DNA from: Clostridia bacterium
Lineage (GTDB): Bacteria; Bacillota; Clostridia; TANB77; CAG-508
Direction of reading: 5' to 3'
DNA: 44,221 nt
Assembly: GCA_022797635.1 (NCBI GenBank)
Contig: JAAWKZ010000007.1
Span: 1-44,221 of the forward strand
Shown here piece by piece: positions 22,138-31,422 of this stretch; positions within the stretch are counted from its first letter, which is position 1; each line of letters starts with the position of its first letter. The translations under genes were made by a program, and so were the position numbers. The notes under the pieces are model-generated. The model was not told the origin of the DNA. It did not search any database and saw nothing but the letters and a program-made list of their open reading frames with translations.

Positions 22138-24078
22138 CTAAACTGATAAGATAAACATTGCATGAGCCCACCCTAGTCCATTTGCCCAGTTTGGTTGCAT
22201 GGTGTCATTGCTGACTTGCTCTGCTAAAAAACCATGTTGATTGGCAGTATTGACAATAAATTCTAAGCATTCTTTTGCTTTTGTTTTTTCTCCTGCTTTT
22301 TGATAATACATTCCCATCCATGCTGTTGAAATTGGCCATGGGCTATTTCCACCTCGATAATGGTCTTGTTCAAATCTTAAATATCCACCTGTATAGGTTC
22401 TTAATGTCATATTGATTCTTTCTACAGTGTTTAATACTTTTTTCTCTTTTGGAGAAAAGATTTCAAAAGGTACTACAATTCCTAATTCACTAATATCTGT
22501 ACGATTATCATTTTGATTTCTTAAAAAGGTTTTTGTTTGTTCATCATAAAGGTTAGTTAAAATAAAGTTTCTAATTTCTTCTTGATATTTTACCATTCTT
22601 GCTTCTAACTTGTTCATTGATTCTACTTTTAGTCTATTGTTTGTTTCAAATACTGGCCTTAATATTTCATTCATTCCTTTCATAGATTGGAATGCTGCAT
22701 AAATAGCTGATAAAGAATATAGATGAACTCCTTCATGCATTTCCCACAAGTCATAGCTAGCTGGTAGTTTGTTTCTTTCTTCCGTATGATAAGTTGCCTC
22801 TATTTCATTCTTGACAATATCTGATTTATCATGTGTTCCTAGAACATTATCCATATATGTACATAAAAATTTAGCTGCATTTTCACACATTTTATAGGTA
22901 TCTTTTAAGAACTTGGAGTCTTTCATTACTTTATAATGCTCATAAATTCCAAAAATAACACTTGCAGTTTCATCGATTTGATATCCCCAACAAGGTGCTA
23001 ATCTTCCATCTGTATAAAATCTTTGCTCCCACATTCCATTTTTGTTTTGGGTATCTTTGCAAAATGTTTTATAGAATTTTTCTGTTTCTTTTGTCATTTT
23101 TACTTTGTCTAGTGCTCTTGTTACAAACACTGCATCTCTTGGCCAGCAATAGCTATATCTACCACACTGTGTCATATTCTCATCAATTTCTACTGTTGCA
23201 GAAATTCCACCAGTTGTATCATTGGTAAGAAGTGGAAAGAGCAGAATACTTCTTTGATATACTTGATTAAACTTTTTGTTGAACTTATTTGTTTCTGGCT
23301 TTAATTCAATTCCTAGATGTTCTTTCACATATTTTTTCCAATATTTCTCTACTGTTTGTTCTTCTTTTTGAGCATCTAATTTACGAATCTCGGTTAATTC
23401 CTTTTTTATACTTTCCTCTGTTTGCTTTTCGCCATTTATTTTGAAGTATAAATAAAGGACTAATTCTTTTTTCTCTCCTGGTTTTAAAATTCCCATATCA
23501 TAACTGATACTAGAATCACAAGACATACCAATATAGTCTTTATCTTGAATTACTCCACTTCCTATATTTTCCTTTGTATCATTTAATTGATAACTCATAA
23601 ATGGCATTTTAGAAAATGTATATAGGCAATAATCATGGCAATATTGAATTAATGCATTTTCTCTTATTTCAGAACCAACCATATTATTGACATCTGATAA
23701 TAATTTTGCATGCACTAAGAAATTGACATTTAAGTCAATGCTATTCTTATTTTCAAATTCATACTTTTTTACTAGTACACTATTTTTTAGTAAAGCAAAA
23801 TCAGTTTGCTTGATACTTAAATTAAAGTATGTGTTTGTAATCTCAGTGTGTAATATATTGGTATTTTCAGTATAATACTGATGATATTGATTATTAATAT
23901 CATCATGCAAATATATCATTCCTGAGTCATTGATTTTGACTCCTGTTACAAACTCATCTATCCAGTTTCTAAAATCCGGTGCTGGATACATGACTCTTAA
24001 TAATTCACCTTTTTGCGTAAAACTTGCTGTAATATTTCCACCGCCAATTATGGCATCATTATTATACTTATTTTTCAT
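22138..24078 (-). CDS. Glycoside hydrolase family 15 protein (glucoamylase / glucodextranase-like)
   Basis: 646 residues. An N-terminal beta-sandwich (about 1-260) is followed by an (alpha/alpha)6-barrel catalytic domain. GH15 landmarks are MTQCGRYSYCWPRDAVFVTRAL (here split as CGRYSYCWPRD and AVFVTRAL), WGYQIDETASVIFGI with the likely catalytic acid Glu, ASYDLWEMHEGVHLYS, RGGNSPWPISTAWMG and EQVSNDTMQPNWANGLGWAHA near the C-terminus with the second Glu. No signal peptide is present, so it is cytoplasmic and probably acts on internal alpha-glucans or imported dextrins, releasing glucose. It follows the beta-CASP gene after a 173-nt spacer made mostly of two repeat elements. The AAAGGAG ribosome-binding site directly abuts a repeat end. 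Confidence 0.9.
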   Translation of the reverse strand: MKNKYNNDAIIGGGNITASFTQKGELLRVMYPAPDFRNWIDEFVTGVKINDSGMIYLHDDINNQYHQYYTENTNILHTEITNTYFNLSIKQTDFALLKNSVLVKKYEFENKNSIDLNVNFLVHAKLLSDVNNMVGSEIRENALIQYCHDYCLYTFSKMPFMSYQLNDTKENIGSGVIQDKDYIGMSCDSSISYDMGILKPGEKKELVLYLYFKINGEKQTEESIKKELTEIRKLDAQKEEQTVEKYWKKYVKEHLGIELKPETNKFNKKFNQVYQRSILLFPLLTNDTTGGISATVEIDENMTQCGRYSYCWPRDAVFVTRALDKVKMTKETEKFYKTFCKDTQNKNGMWEQRFYTDGRLAPCWGYQIDETASVIFGIYEHYKVMKDSKFLKDTYKMCENAAKFLCTYMDNVLGTHDKSDIVKNEIEATYHTEERNKLPASYDLWEMHEGVHLYSLSAIYAAFQSMKGMNEILRPVFETNNRLKVESMNKLEARMVKYQEEIRNFILTNLYDEQTKTFLRNQNDNRTDISELGIVVPFEIFSPKEKKVLNTVERINMTLRTYTGGYLRFEQDHYRGGNSPWPISTAWMGMYYQKAGEKTKAKECLEFIVNTANQHGFLAEQVSNDTMQPNWANGLGWAHAMFILSV

Positions 24079-24091
24079 TGGTTTCTCCTTT

Positions 24092-24206
24092 TGTCGTATT
24101 AGGGGACGTTAAGTCAGCTGTGTGAAGCGAAGCGAGCTACAGATGATTTATGCGATGTAACGCAGTGAAATGTATAGTTTGTGCAACATATGTCCCTCAA
24201 CTGACA
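24092..24206. repeat. TGTC/GGGAC element, large 115-bp form, copy 7a (MBL gene | GH15)
   Basis: Same 115-bp length as copy 2 and about 90 percent identical to its reverse complement. The end at 24092 reads TGTCGTATTAGGGGAC and lies exactly 13 nt before the GH15 start codon. The core includes GTGAAGCGAAGCGAGCTACA. The far end, read inward from 24206, is TGTCAGTTGAGGGAC. Confidence 0.9.
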
Positions 24207-24218
24207 TTATTATATTTT

Positions 24219-24249
24219 TGTCAGTTAAACTAACGTCCCCTAACTGACA
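24219..24249. repeat. TGTC/GGGAC element, minimal 31-bp form, copy 7b
   Basis: A 31-bp palindrome-like unit with arms TGTCAGTTA (24219-24227) and TAACTGACA (24241-24249). Read on the minus strand it starts TGTCAGTTAGGGGACGTTAG. It lies 2 nt from the stop codon of the beta-CASP gene (24252-24254) and next to copy 7a, forming a tandem pair. Confidence 0.8.
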
Positions 24250-24251
24250 TA

Positions 24252-25901
24252 CTAATTTTTCTCCACTATTCTCACAATTTGTTCTTCAATTTCTTTTAGT
24301 CTTAACTTTAATCGGCTAATACTGTCATCATCTGCTTGCTCTCCTAGGTATTCTTCCTTGACAATGACTTCCATATCATCTAGCTCTTCTTTTAATGTCT
24401 TAATCTTATCTAATACATCACTCTTTTCGATGGTTACCTTTGTTACTGGTTCTACAGCTTGTTCCATAGTTAATTCATCATCTAGGGTATAGCATTGTCC
24501 ATATTCTGGAATCGTAACTGGAATATCTACTGTCTCTAATATCTTATCCTTTAAAATAGCCTGCCCTTCTGATTCTCCATGTACCAAAAAGATATGTTTT
24601 GGTTTTATAATGAAAGAATAGATAAAGTTTAATAACCATTCTTGGTCAGCGTGTCCTGAATATCCTTCAATGTATTCTATTCTTGCATTAACTGCTATTT
24701 CCTCTCCAAAGATTTTGACTTTCTTTTCACCTTCTACAATTCTTCTTCCCAATGTTCCTTGCGCTTGGTATCCTACGAATAAAATAGTACTTTTTGGATC
24801 CCATAAATGATGTTTTAAGTGATGTTTAATTCTTCCTACTTCACACATACCGCTAGCTGAAATAATAATTGCTGATTCTTCTTTTTCATTTAATGCTTTG
24901 GATTCGTCTGCTGTTCTTGTAAATTGTAATCCATTAAATTCTAGTGGATTATCTCCTGATTGGATAATAGCTTGTGTTTCCTCATCAAAAAGATTAGCGT
25001 TATCCTTAAATATCTCTGTAGCAGAAATGGCAAGCGGACTATCTACATAAACTGGTGCCTTCATCAAGATATCATATTTTTCTTTAAATTCCTCACTAAT
25101 TGGGCCATCTTTAATATTGTTTAGTTCATATAAAATTTCTTGTGTTCTACCTACTGCAAAAGATGGAATAACCACTGTACCACCTTGCTTTAATGTTTCT
25201 GATACAATGTCTAAGAAAATATTTGCTTTATCATCATTTCTCATATGTAATCTTCCGCCATAAGTAGATTCCATAACTACATAGTCTGCTCTTTCTATCA
25301 TAGTAGGCGAAGATAATAGTGGAATATCATTATTTCCTAAATCTCCTGTGAAAACTGCTTTTGTTTCTTTTCCATCTTCATTTACCCAAATCTCAATAAT
25401 GGCTGACCCCAACATATGTCCTGCATCATTAAAACGCACATGAATATTTTCGTCAACTTCTATAATTTCATCATAAGATACTGGCTGAAAAATTTCCATA
25501 CAGTCTAGGGCATCTTGCGCTGTGTATAAAGGTGGAAGTGGCTTTTTCCCTTCTCTTACTCTTTTCCTATTTCTCCATTCAATTTCTTGTTCTTGAATAT
25601 GTCCACTATCTGGTAGCATAATGGAACATAAATCTCTACTAGCTTTAGTTGTAATAACAGGATTTCGATATCCTTCTGTATACAGTTTTGGAATTCTTCC
25701 CGAATGGTCAATGTGTGCATGTGTTAATAGCACAAAATCGATGTCATGTACATTGTAGGCAAATGGTTCGCTATTTTCCATTTCATCTCTTGCACTTCCT
25801 TGATACATACCACAATCAACTAAAAATTTTTTTCCAGCTCCTTCTACCAAAAAGTTAGAACCTGTCACCATTTTTGTAGCACCTAAGAATGTTATTTTCA
25901 T
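24252..25901 (-). CDS. MBL-fold beta-CASP RNA metallo-hydrolase (RNase-like)
   Basis: 549 residues. The metallo-beta-lactamase motif HAHIDHSG lies at residues 61-68, with further metal ligands at DAGHMLGSA and GDLGN. The beta-CASP region has VVMESTYGGRLH, VVIPSFAVGRTQEIL, SASGMCEVGRIKHHLKH and FLVHGESEGQ. A ~90-residue C-terminal helical tail (VTIEKSDVLDKIKTLKEELDD) follows. Proteins of this type (Ysh1/CPSF-73-like in bacteria) are exo- or endoribonucleases with two Zn ions in the cytoplasm. It lies between the APH-like kinase (28 nt upstream) and GH15. Its exact RNA target is unknown. All ligands of the active site appear present. Confidence 0.9.
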   Translation of the reverse strand: MKITFLGATKMVTGSNFLVEGAGKKFLVDCGMYQGSARDEMENSEPFAYNVHDIDFVLLTHAHIDHSGRIPKLYTEGYRNPVITTKASRDLCSIMLPDSGHIQEQEIEWRNRKRVREGKKPLPPLYTAQDALDCMEIFQPVSYDEIIEVDENIHVRFNDAGHMLGSAIIEIWVNEDGKETKAVFTGDLGNNDIPLLSSPTMIERADYVVMESTYGGRLHMRNDDKANIFLDIVSETLKQGGTVVIPSFAVGRTQEILYELNNIKDGPISEEFKEKYDILMKAPVYVDSPLAISATEIFKDNANLFDEETQAIIQSGDNPLEFNGLQFTRTADESKALNEKEESAIIISASGMCEVGRIKHHLKHHLWDPKSTILFVGYQAQGTLGRRIVEGEKKVKIFGEEIAVNARIEYIEGYSGHADQEWLLNFIYSFIIKPKHIFLVHGESEGQAILKDKILETVDIPVTIPEYGQCYTLDDELTMEQAVEPVTKVTIEKSDVLDKIKTLKEELDDMEVIVKEEYLGEQADDDSISRLKLRLKEIEEQIVRIVEKN

Positions 25902-25929
25902 ACTCTTCGTCCTTTCTTCTTATTTATCT

Positions 25930-26877
25930 TTATTGCCTTCTTCTATTTTCTTGAAATATCTTTTCTAGTTCTTCTTCTGATTTTGTTTCTAAATTAAACT
26001 CTTTATAACTACACAATCTATTGTATCTTCTCATAAAATGACCTAATTGCTTTTTTCTTTCCTCTTTGTTATTTTCTTGATATACTAAGTCAGTCCAATA
26101 CACATGATATATAATTGACCTAGCTAAAACAAATAGTCTATATAAAGCAACATCATTTAGCAATTTTTCTATGTCTCCATTAAAATAATTTCTTAATTGA
26201 TTTAAAAAGTATTGCTCATCTTCTTTAGTATATGCCATTTGATGTAAGTGAAATGCTATATCATATGCAATATCTCCAATACAGCCTAGTTCCCAATCTA
26301 TAAATACTACTTCTCCACTATTAGATATTATGGCATTTTTCTTATGCCTATCACCATGTATAATTGACATTTTCCTATCATTATCTATTTTAGGCGATTT
26401 ATCATATAGGTGTGTAAATACATCATAAGAAATTCCTAAAGTATCATATATGGCTTTTAGATTTTTATAATATCCTTCAAAAACTGTCTGTGTATTGTGG
26501 CATTGAAATTCATAAAAGGTTTTATTATCCTTCCAATTCGTATACTTTAATAAGTCACTTCCATTTATTAAATATATAGAACAAATTTGCTGAATTACTT
26601 GATCCATTACGCTTTTATCTATATCCCTATGATCCATATATTTATCAGCTAATAACTGCCCCTCTACATATTCTTGAACCGAATATTTTTCTCCTTGATA
26701 CAGCAACTTTGGTACTTTGACATGACATTTTTGTAATAATTCTATCACTCTGTCTTCTGGAGTAGAACGATAATATTCTACAGAAATCCCAAGTTTTCTT
26801 GGATATCTTATTACATACCTCTTTCCATCTTGTATAAGAATTTTACATTGTTTGCTACTCGTATCTAATATCTCCAT
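25930..26877 (-). CDS. APH/choline-kinase-type phosphotransferase
   Basis: 315 residues with a protein-kinase-like fold. The catalytic loop SIIHGDRHKKNAII fits the HGDxxxxN motif (Asp base, Asn metal ligand) near residue 180, and VVFIDWELGCIGDIAYDIAFHLHQM supplies the Asp of the metal-binding motif. The N-terminal lobe is small (KQCKILIQDGKRYVIRYPRKLG). Members phosphorylate small hydroxyl compounds such as choline, sugars, homoserine or aminoglycosides; substrate cannot be told from sequence. It starts an operon with the beta-CASP gene and is divergent from a 54-residue membrane-protein gene. There is no context suggesting antibiotic resistance. Confidence 0.85.
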   Translation of the reverse strand: MEILDTSSKQCKILIQDGKRYVIRYPRKLGISVEYYRSTPEDRVIELLQKCHVKVPKLLYQGEKYSVQEYVEGQLLADKYMDHRDIDKSVMDQVIQQICSIYLINGSDLLKYTNWKDNKTFYEFQCHNTQTVFEGYYKNLKAIYDTLGISYDVFTHLYDKSPKIDNDRKMSIIHGDRHKKNAIISNSGEVVFIDWELGCIGDIAYDIAFHLHQMAYTKEDEQYFLNQLRNYFNGDIEKLLNDVALYRLFVLARSIIYHVYWTDLVYQENNKEERKKQLGHFMRRYNRLCSYKEFNLETKSEEELEKIFQENRRRQ

Positions 26878-26921
26878 TTTTTCCTTTCTTTGTTGCTTTT
26901 TTAGCTTTAGATTTACATAAT

Positions 26922-26950
26922 TTGTATTTTATGGTATTTTGTGATATAAT
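26922..26950 (+). promoter_or_regulatory. Promoter for the 54-residue membrane protein
   Basis: TTGTAT (26922-26927), a 17-nt spacer and an extended TGA-TATAAT (-10 at 26945-26950) are an excellent sigma-A match, 32 nt before the ATG at 26983. Confidence 0.65.
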
Positions 26951-26982
26951 AAATATATTAATCTATATTGGGGAACTTTTTT

Positions 26983-27147
26983 ATGACTTCTTTTATTGTT
27001 ATGATAGTTTTCGCACTTCTTGGCATTCTTGCACATTTAACAGGATACTTTTTAAATTCTTTTGCTTTTAAGATTTTTAGCTTTGGTTGCCTGCTAATTG
27101 CTTTTTTCGCTTTTGCTATCTATATCACTTCTGTCAAGAACAAATAA
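26983..27147 (+). CDS. 54-residue membrane protein of unknown function
   Basis: MTSFIVMIVFALLGILAHLT begins a highly hydrophobic 54-residue protein with two predicted membrane segments (about residues 4-23 and 31-49) and a basic end (VKNK). It is isolated on the plus strand between two minus-strand genes, inside a 338-nt gap with no other coding potential. A well-placed promoter (26922-26950) and a GGGGAA site 8 nt before the ATG support expression. A small hairpin CCCACTAGTTCATGGG (27158-27173) follows the stop. No family recognised; it could be a membrane toxin-like or regulatory small protein, but nothing proves this. Confidence 0.6.
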   Translation: MTSFIVMIVFALLGILAHLTGYFLNSFAFKIFSFGCLLIAFFAFAIYITSVKNK

Positions 27148-27215
27148 CCCTATATTTGCCCACTAGTTCATGGGTAACCATATCTATAAAAAATGAATGT
27201 GTTTTTTTATTTACC

Positions 27216-28781
27216 TTATATAAATAATTTCACTTTTTTCTTTAATCTAACTGTCCTATCACATTGCAATTGTACTGTATTTTCCAATACCTTTTCATCA
27301 TAATATTTAATATATAGCTTTCCATCTTTTACACTTGTTTCAATTACCATATGATCTAAGTCTATCATTTTACTATCAAAAATAGCACTTAAAATTTGTT
27401 CGTTAATTTCTTTATCTTCAGTTACTTCTTCTAGCACATCTAATTTTCTTGCTTTTTCTAGTAAGCTCTTTTTACATTCTTCAAAAAGAGGTTTTAGTTG
27501 CATAGTTTCTTTTAGTTTTATATTTTCTTCATCTAATATTAAAAATCCATAATAGCGTAGTTCATAAATATAGTCTATAATATCTTGTTTGGTTTGCGCT
27601 TTTACTATTTTAATTTGGAAACATTCTAAAAATATGCTACAAAGCTCAGTAATCTTAAGCCTTCTATCCACTCTTTGTTCTAAATCTAAAGAAGTTAGGA
27701 ATTTCACCTTTTCTTCTATTTCTTGTTTTCTAGTTATATATCCTTTTGGTGTAATTAAGCTATTACATTCTTTGATTTGTTCTAGTAGTTCATCTCTTTC
27801 ATTGTTTAATTTATCTGTCAAGTGGCTGATACTAAATATTTTTTCTTTATTTGGCAACTTACTATTTCTTTTTTCATATTCTTTTTTTAGTAACTCTTTA
27901 TTGTTTAGCATTTTGTCAATATCTTCAATCTGCTTAGTATATTTCTTTTTTTCTTTTGTTTTGTCTTCTAAAAATTTCTCTTTGTTCTGCAATCTTTTTA
28001 GTTCTTTTTCTGCCTCTTCTGTTTTACTTTTCCAGAACTTACGTTGTTCTTCATTTTTAGAGGCTGTAATATCAATTGCCAATTTACAAAATAGTGAAAC
28101 AAATTCCTCTGCCCTCTTTTCTCCGAAATTTTCTTTAATATATGCTTTTAATAACTCTATATAATCTGCTAAATTGCTATTATTTTGAATCCACTTTTGT
28201 ATGAACTCATTTCCTATTAAATACAGCAAAGTTTGAAAAATGACATTACTTGCTAAATCTTGAATTTCCTTTAAAACAATATCCCATGACCAACCATTAA
28301 AATCTCTAATAGCTTCTAATTGATTCATATGACTTCCTATGTTTATTAAGTTTGAAATGTCAGTTTGTAAAGCCTGTTTTTCTTGTGGTATACACACTGT
28401 TGTTTCAGCTAATTTTAAAATACACTCCATAACTAACAGTTCATTTGCATAGGCAATAATTCTTTTGTTCTCTTCTTCTATTATATATTTTACATCTTTT
28501 TCTTTCAATATATTACTTGCTTCTGAATTAAATTCTGCTACAATAATTTCTTCACAATCTCTTTGTAATATTTGGAACAAATTTTCAATAAATTCATTTT
28601 TGGTAGGTACTTCCACTTTTGTTTTTTCATAATCTGGATAGCCATTTTCAATTTTATACAGCATGCTTAAAAGAAGATTTTTAGTATCTAATGAGAACTG
28701 CTTTTTCTCTAAAATCTTCTCTAAGCGATTAGTATAATCCTTCATATTAAATTTTTCAAAAATTTGTTTTTTCTTTTCCAT
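27216..28781 (-). CDS. Coiled-coil protein of unknown function
   Basis: 521 residues, soluble and charged. An all-alpha N-terminal part (about 1-240) is followed by a coiled coil of roughly 130 residues (KSKTEEAEKELKRLQNKEKF to NERDELLEQIKE). A helical part and a short beta-rich C-terminus (VIETSVKDGKLYIKYYDEKV, TVRLKKKVKLFI) end the protein. No membrane segment or nucleotide-binding motif is present. It ends the ftsK transcript: its start lies 32 nt after the ftsK stop, so a link to chromosome segregation or division is possible but only by position. No family recognised. Confidence 0.8.
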   Translation of the reverse strand: MEKKKQIFEKFNMKDYTNRLEKILEKKQFSLDTKNLLLSMLYKIENGYPDYEKTKVEVPTKNEFIENLFQILQRDCEEIIVAEFNSEASNILKEKDVKYIIEEENKRIIAYANELLVMECILKLAETTVCIPQEKQALQTDISNLINIGSHMNQLEAIRDFNGWSWDIVLKEIQDLASNVIFQTLLYLIGNEFIQKWIQNNSNLADYIELLKAYIKENFGEKRAEEFVSLFCKLAIDITASKNEEQRKFWKSKTEEAEKELKRLQNKEKFLEDKTKEKKKYTKQIEDIDKMLNNKELLKKEYEKRNSKLPNKEKIFSISHLTDKLNNERDELLEQIKECNSLITPKGYITRKQEIEEKVKFLTSLDLEQRVDRRLKITELCSIFLECFQIKIVKAQTKQDIIDYIYELRYYGFLILDEENIKLKETMQLKPLFEECKKSLLEKARKLDVLEEVTEDKEINEQILSAIFDSKMIDLDHMVIETSVKDGKLYIKYYDEKVLENTVQLQCDRTVRLKKKVKLFI

Positions 28782-28813
28782 ATGTACCTTTTTTCATTAG
28801 TTAAAACTCTATT

Positions 28814-31285
28814 TTAATTTTGAACATTCTCACTATTTTCAGTAGGAGAATTTTGTGCCATTTTCAATTCTTGCCATCTTTCCTTTGACATTAATACTTC
28901 ACGTGGCTTGCTTCCTTGATATCCTGAAATAACACCTCTTTCTTCCATTTGGTCAATAATTCTTCCTGCTCTTGCATACCCCACTTTAAATCTTCTTTGA
29001 ATAAAAGAGGTAGATGCCTGTTTTGTTTCTACTACAGTGTCAATGGCTTCCATCAAAAATGGATCTGTTCCATCATCATCTGCTTGCTCTGACTCTAAGT
29101 CTTTTTCTTTATCTGTCTTATTAGAATTTTCAATTTGCTCGATAATATCTTCGTTATAGGTTACTTCTCCTTCTGCTTTGATAAAGTCCACTATTTTTTC
29201 TACCTCTGCGTCTGATACAAATGCACCTTGTACTCTAGTAGGCTTTGGTGCACCTGCTGGGTAGAATAACATATCACCTTTTCCTAGCAACTTCTCTGCA
29301 CCTGCCATGTCTAAAATCGTTCTAGAGTCTACTTGTGATGATACAGAAAAGGCAATTCTAGATGGAATATTCGCTTTAATAATACCTGTGATAACATCAA
29401 CAGATGGTCTTTGTGTCGCAATCACTAAGTGCATACCTGCTGCTCTTGCTTTTTGTGCTAAACGACAAATAGAATCTTCTACGTCTTTTGGTGATACCAT
29501 CATTAAATCTGCTAACTCGTCTATAATAATAACAATTTGTGGAAGAGTTGCATTTCCTTCCTCTTTTTGCATTGCCTCATTATATCCTTTTAAGTCTCTT
29601 ACTCCTTTGCCAGCAAATCTTTGATAACGGTCTTCCATTTCTTGTACCGCCCAGGCTAAAGCTCCTGCTGCTTTTTTAGGATCTGTTACTACTGGAATTA
29701 ATAAATGTGGTATTCCATTATAGACTGATAACTCTACAATTTTAGGATCTACCATTAATAACTTTGCTTCACTTGGTTTTGCTTTATATAAAATACTAGA
29801 AATTAAAGTATTAATACAAACACTCTTACCAGAACCTGTTGCACCTGCAATTAAAACGTGAGGCATTTTAGCAATGTCTGTTACAACTGCTTGTCCTGCT
29901 ACATCTTTTCCAAGCCCAAATGCTAATTTAGATTTATGTTCAATAAATTTGTCATCTTCAATAATCTCCCTAAAATGTACCATTTCATTTTCTTTGTTTG
30001 GTATTTCAATTCCTACTGCTTGTTTTCCTGGAATTGGCGCCTCAATACGAATACTTTCTGCTGCTAAATTCAAAGCAATATCATCTGCTAAGTTAGCAAT
30101 TTTACTAACGCGAACTCCCTCTGCTGGCTTTAGCTCATATCTTGTAATTGCTGGCCCTACTGAAACATCTTCTACTTTTGCAGATACTCCAAAACTGTAC
30201 AATGTTTTTTGTAATTGTGTCGCTGTATCTGCTACTGACTTTTTGCTTCCTCTATTTGCTTTTTTCTCTGGTTCACTTAGTAACTGCACTGGTGGAAATT
30301 CATAGTTCTCATCTTCTACTGTTACAGTATGTTCTAACTGTAATATTTCTTTTGTTTTATCTTCTTTTTGTTCTTCTACTTGTTTAAATAAATTAGCTTC
30401 TAAAACGTCTGGTGAACTTGGTTCTGATTTTGATTCTTCAGTGACAGCTGTTTGTCCACCTTTTAACTTTTTCTTACCAAAGAATGGAATCTCTAACTCA
30501 TCATTTGTATAGTCATATTTTCCTTCTTCATTCAAATTAATGGTTAATTGGTCTTCAAATTGAGCTGCTAATTTTTCTGCTTCTGCTTTTTCACGCAAAC
30601 GTTTTTCTTTCTTTGTCTCTCTTGGTGGCTCATCATCATCTAAATCTATTTGTGGAAGTTTTCTTGATTTCACTACTTTTTCTCTTCTGGCCAATCTTGT
30701 TTCTTCATACGCTTCTCTTTGTTCTCTTCTTTCTTCTTTTCTTTCATCTGCTCCTTCTAAGAAATTAGCAATCATTTCTGCTGGTTTCATGTCAAAAATG
30801 AATACTAGTAAAATAATAGAGATTCCAATTGTTAAAATGGAAGCACCTACTGTTCCTAGCATTTTAATTAAAGGAACTGCTACAGCACCACCTATGACAC
30901 CACCACCAACATCTTTGGTTCCATCATAATAACAATCTTCCATAATATCTGAAAATTCTCTATTTACATTAATATGTCCACTAAAAATACTAAGCATAGC
31001 TGCTATACAAATTAGAAATATTCCATATTGCATTAATTTGTGCGTCATAAAGTATCTATCGTTACGTGTCATAGAAATAGCAATTAATAACATACCAATT
31101 GGAATTACATATTTAATGAATCCCATTACACCACCTAGCATGGGACTTAATTTTGCACCAATACTTCCTGATTTAGTATATATCAAAATCATTAATAATA
31201 TACTAAGTAGTACTAAAACAACTACTGCTATATTGACATCTACTTTACCACTTTTCTTCTTTTTCTTTCCACGCTTTGTTGCCAC
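28814..31285 (-). CDS. ftsK: DNA translocase FtsK/SpoIIIE family
   Basis: 823 residues. Four membrane segments in the first ~180 residues anchor it at the septum, followed by a charged linker (about 190-350). The motor domain carries Walker [16 protein letters not shown] near residue 478, Walker [14 protein letters not shown] and the [12 protein letters not shown] motif. The C-terminal gamma winged-helix ([31 protein letters not shown], split here as [17 protein letters not shown]) reads polar DNA sequences. It pumps chromosomal DNA through the closing septum, or into the forespore in spore formers. The start is GTG at 31283-31285 with AGGAGG 9 nt before. The length is typical for clostridial members. 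Confidence 0.95.
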   Translation of the reverse strand: MATKRGKKKKKSGKVDVNIAVVVLVLLSILLMILIYTKSGSIGAKLSPMLGGVMGFIKYVIPIGMLLIAISMTRNDRYFMTHKLMQYGIFLICIAAMLSIFSGHINVNREFSDIMEDCYYDGTKDVGGGVIGGAVAVPLIKMLGTVGASILTIGISIILLVFIFDMKPAEMIANFLEGADERKEERREQREAYEETRLARREKVVKSRKLPQIDLDDDEPPRETKKEKRLREKAEAEKLAAQFEDQLTINLNEEGKYDYTNDELEIPFFGKKKLKGGQTAVTEESKSEPSSPDVLEANLFKQVEEQKEDKTKEILQLEHTVTVEDENYEFPPVQLLSEPEKKANRGSKKSVADTATQLQKTLYSFGVSAKVEDVSVGPAITRYELKPAEGVRVSKIANLADDIALNLAAESIRIEAPIPGKQAVGIEIPNKENEMVHFREIIEDDKFIEHKSKLAFGLGKDVAGQAVVTDIAKMPHVLIAGATGSGKSVCINTLISSILYKAKPSEAKLLMVDPKIVELSVYNGIPHLLIPVVTDPKKAAGALAWAVQEMEDRYQRFAGKGVRDLKGYNEAMQKEEGNATLPQIVIIIDELADLMMVSPKDVEDSICRLAQKARAAGMHLVIATQRPSVDVITGIIKANIPSRIAFSVSSQVDSRTILDMAGAEKLLGKGDMLFYPAGAPKPTRVQGAFVSDAEVEKIVDFIKAEGEVTYNEDIIEQIENSNKTDKEKDLESEQADDDGTDPFLMEAIDTVVETKQASTSFIQRRFKVGYARAGRIIDQMEERGVISGYQGSKPREVLMSKERWQELKMAQNSPTENSENVQN

Positions 31286-31320
31286 GTTTTCATTCCTCCT
31301 ATTGCTTTTATCACTCTATC

Positions 31321-31348
31321 CTTTCCTATATTTTATAATATAGGAAAG
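31321..31348 (-). promoter_or_regulatory. Perfect 12-bp inverted repeat in the ftsK leader
   Basis: CTTTCCTATATT (31321-31332) and AATATAGGAAAG (31337-31348) form a perfect stem with a 4-nt loop, 35 nt before the ftsK start codon. No T-run follows, so it is more likely an operator or mRNA hairpin than a terminator. It contains the GGAAAG complement of possible ribosome-binding sequences. Confidence 0.5.
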
Positions 31349-31371
31349 AACACTAATAAAATGAAAAGAGA

Positions 31372-31411
31372 TCAGAAATTGGAAATCAACGACTTAACTT
31401 CCTCTTTCTGA
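31372..31411 (-). terminator. Terminator after the DivIVA-like coiled-coil gene
   Basis: On the minus strand TCAGAAA ... TTTCTGA (7 bp) with an inner GGAA/TTCC pair forms a two-step stem 12 nt after the stop at 31423, followed by TCTCTTTTCATTTT. It separates this transcript from ftsK. Confidence 0.6.
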
Positions 31412-31422
31412 CCCCCAAAACT

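Noticed and set aside
25930..26877. Antibiotic (aminoglycoside) resistance gene
   Set aside because: The APH fold is shared by many kinases of small molecules. Nothing in context suggests resistance or transfer, and its AT content and codon use match the neighbours.
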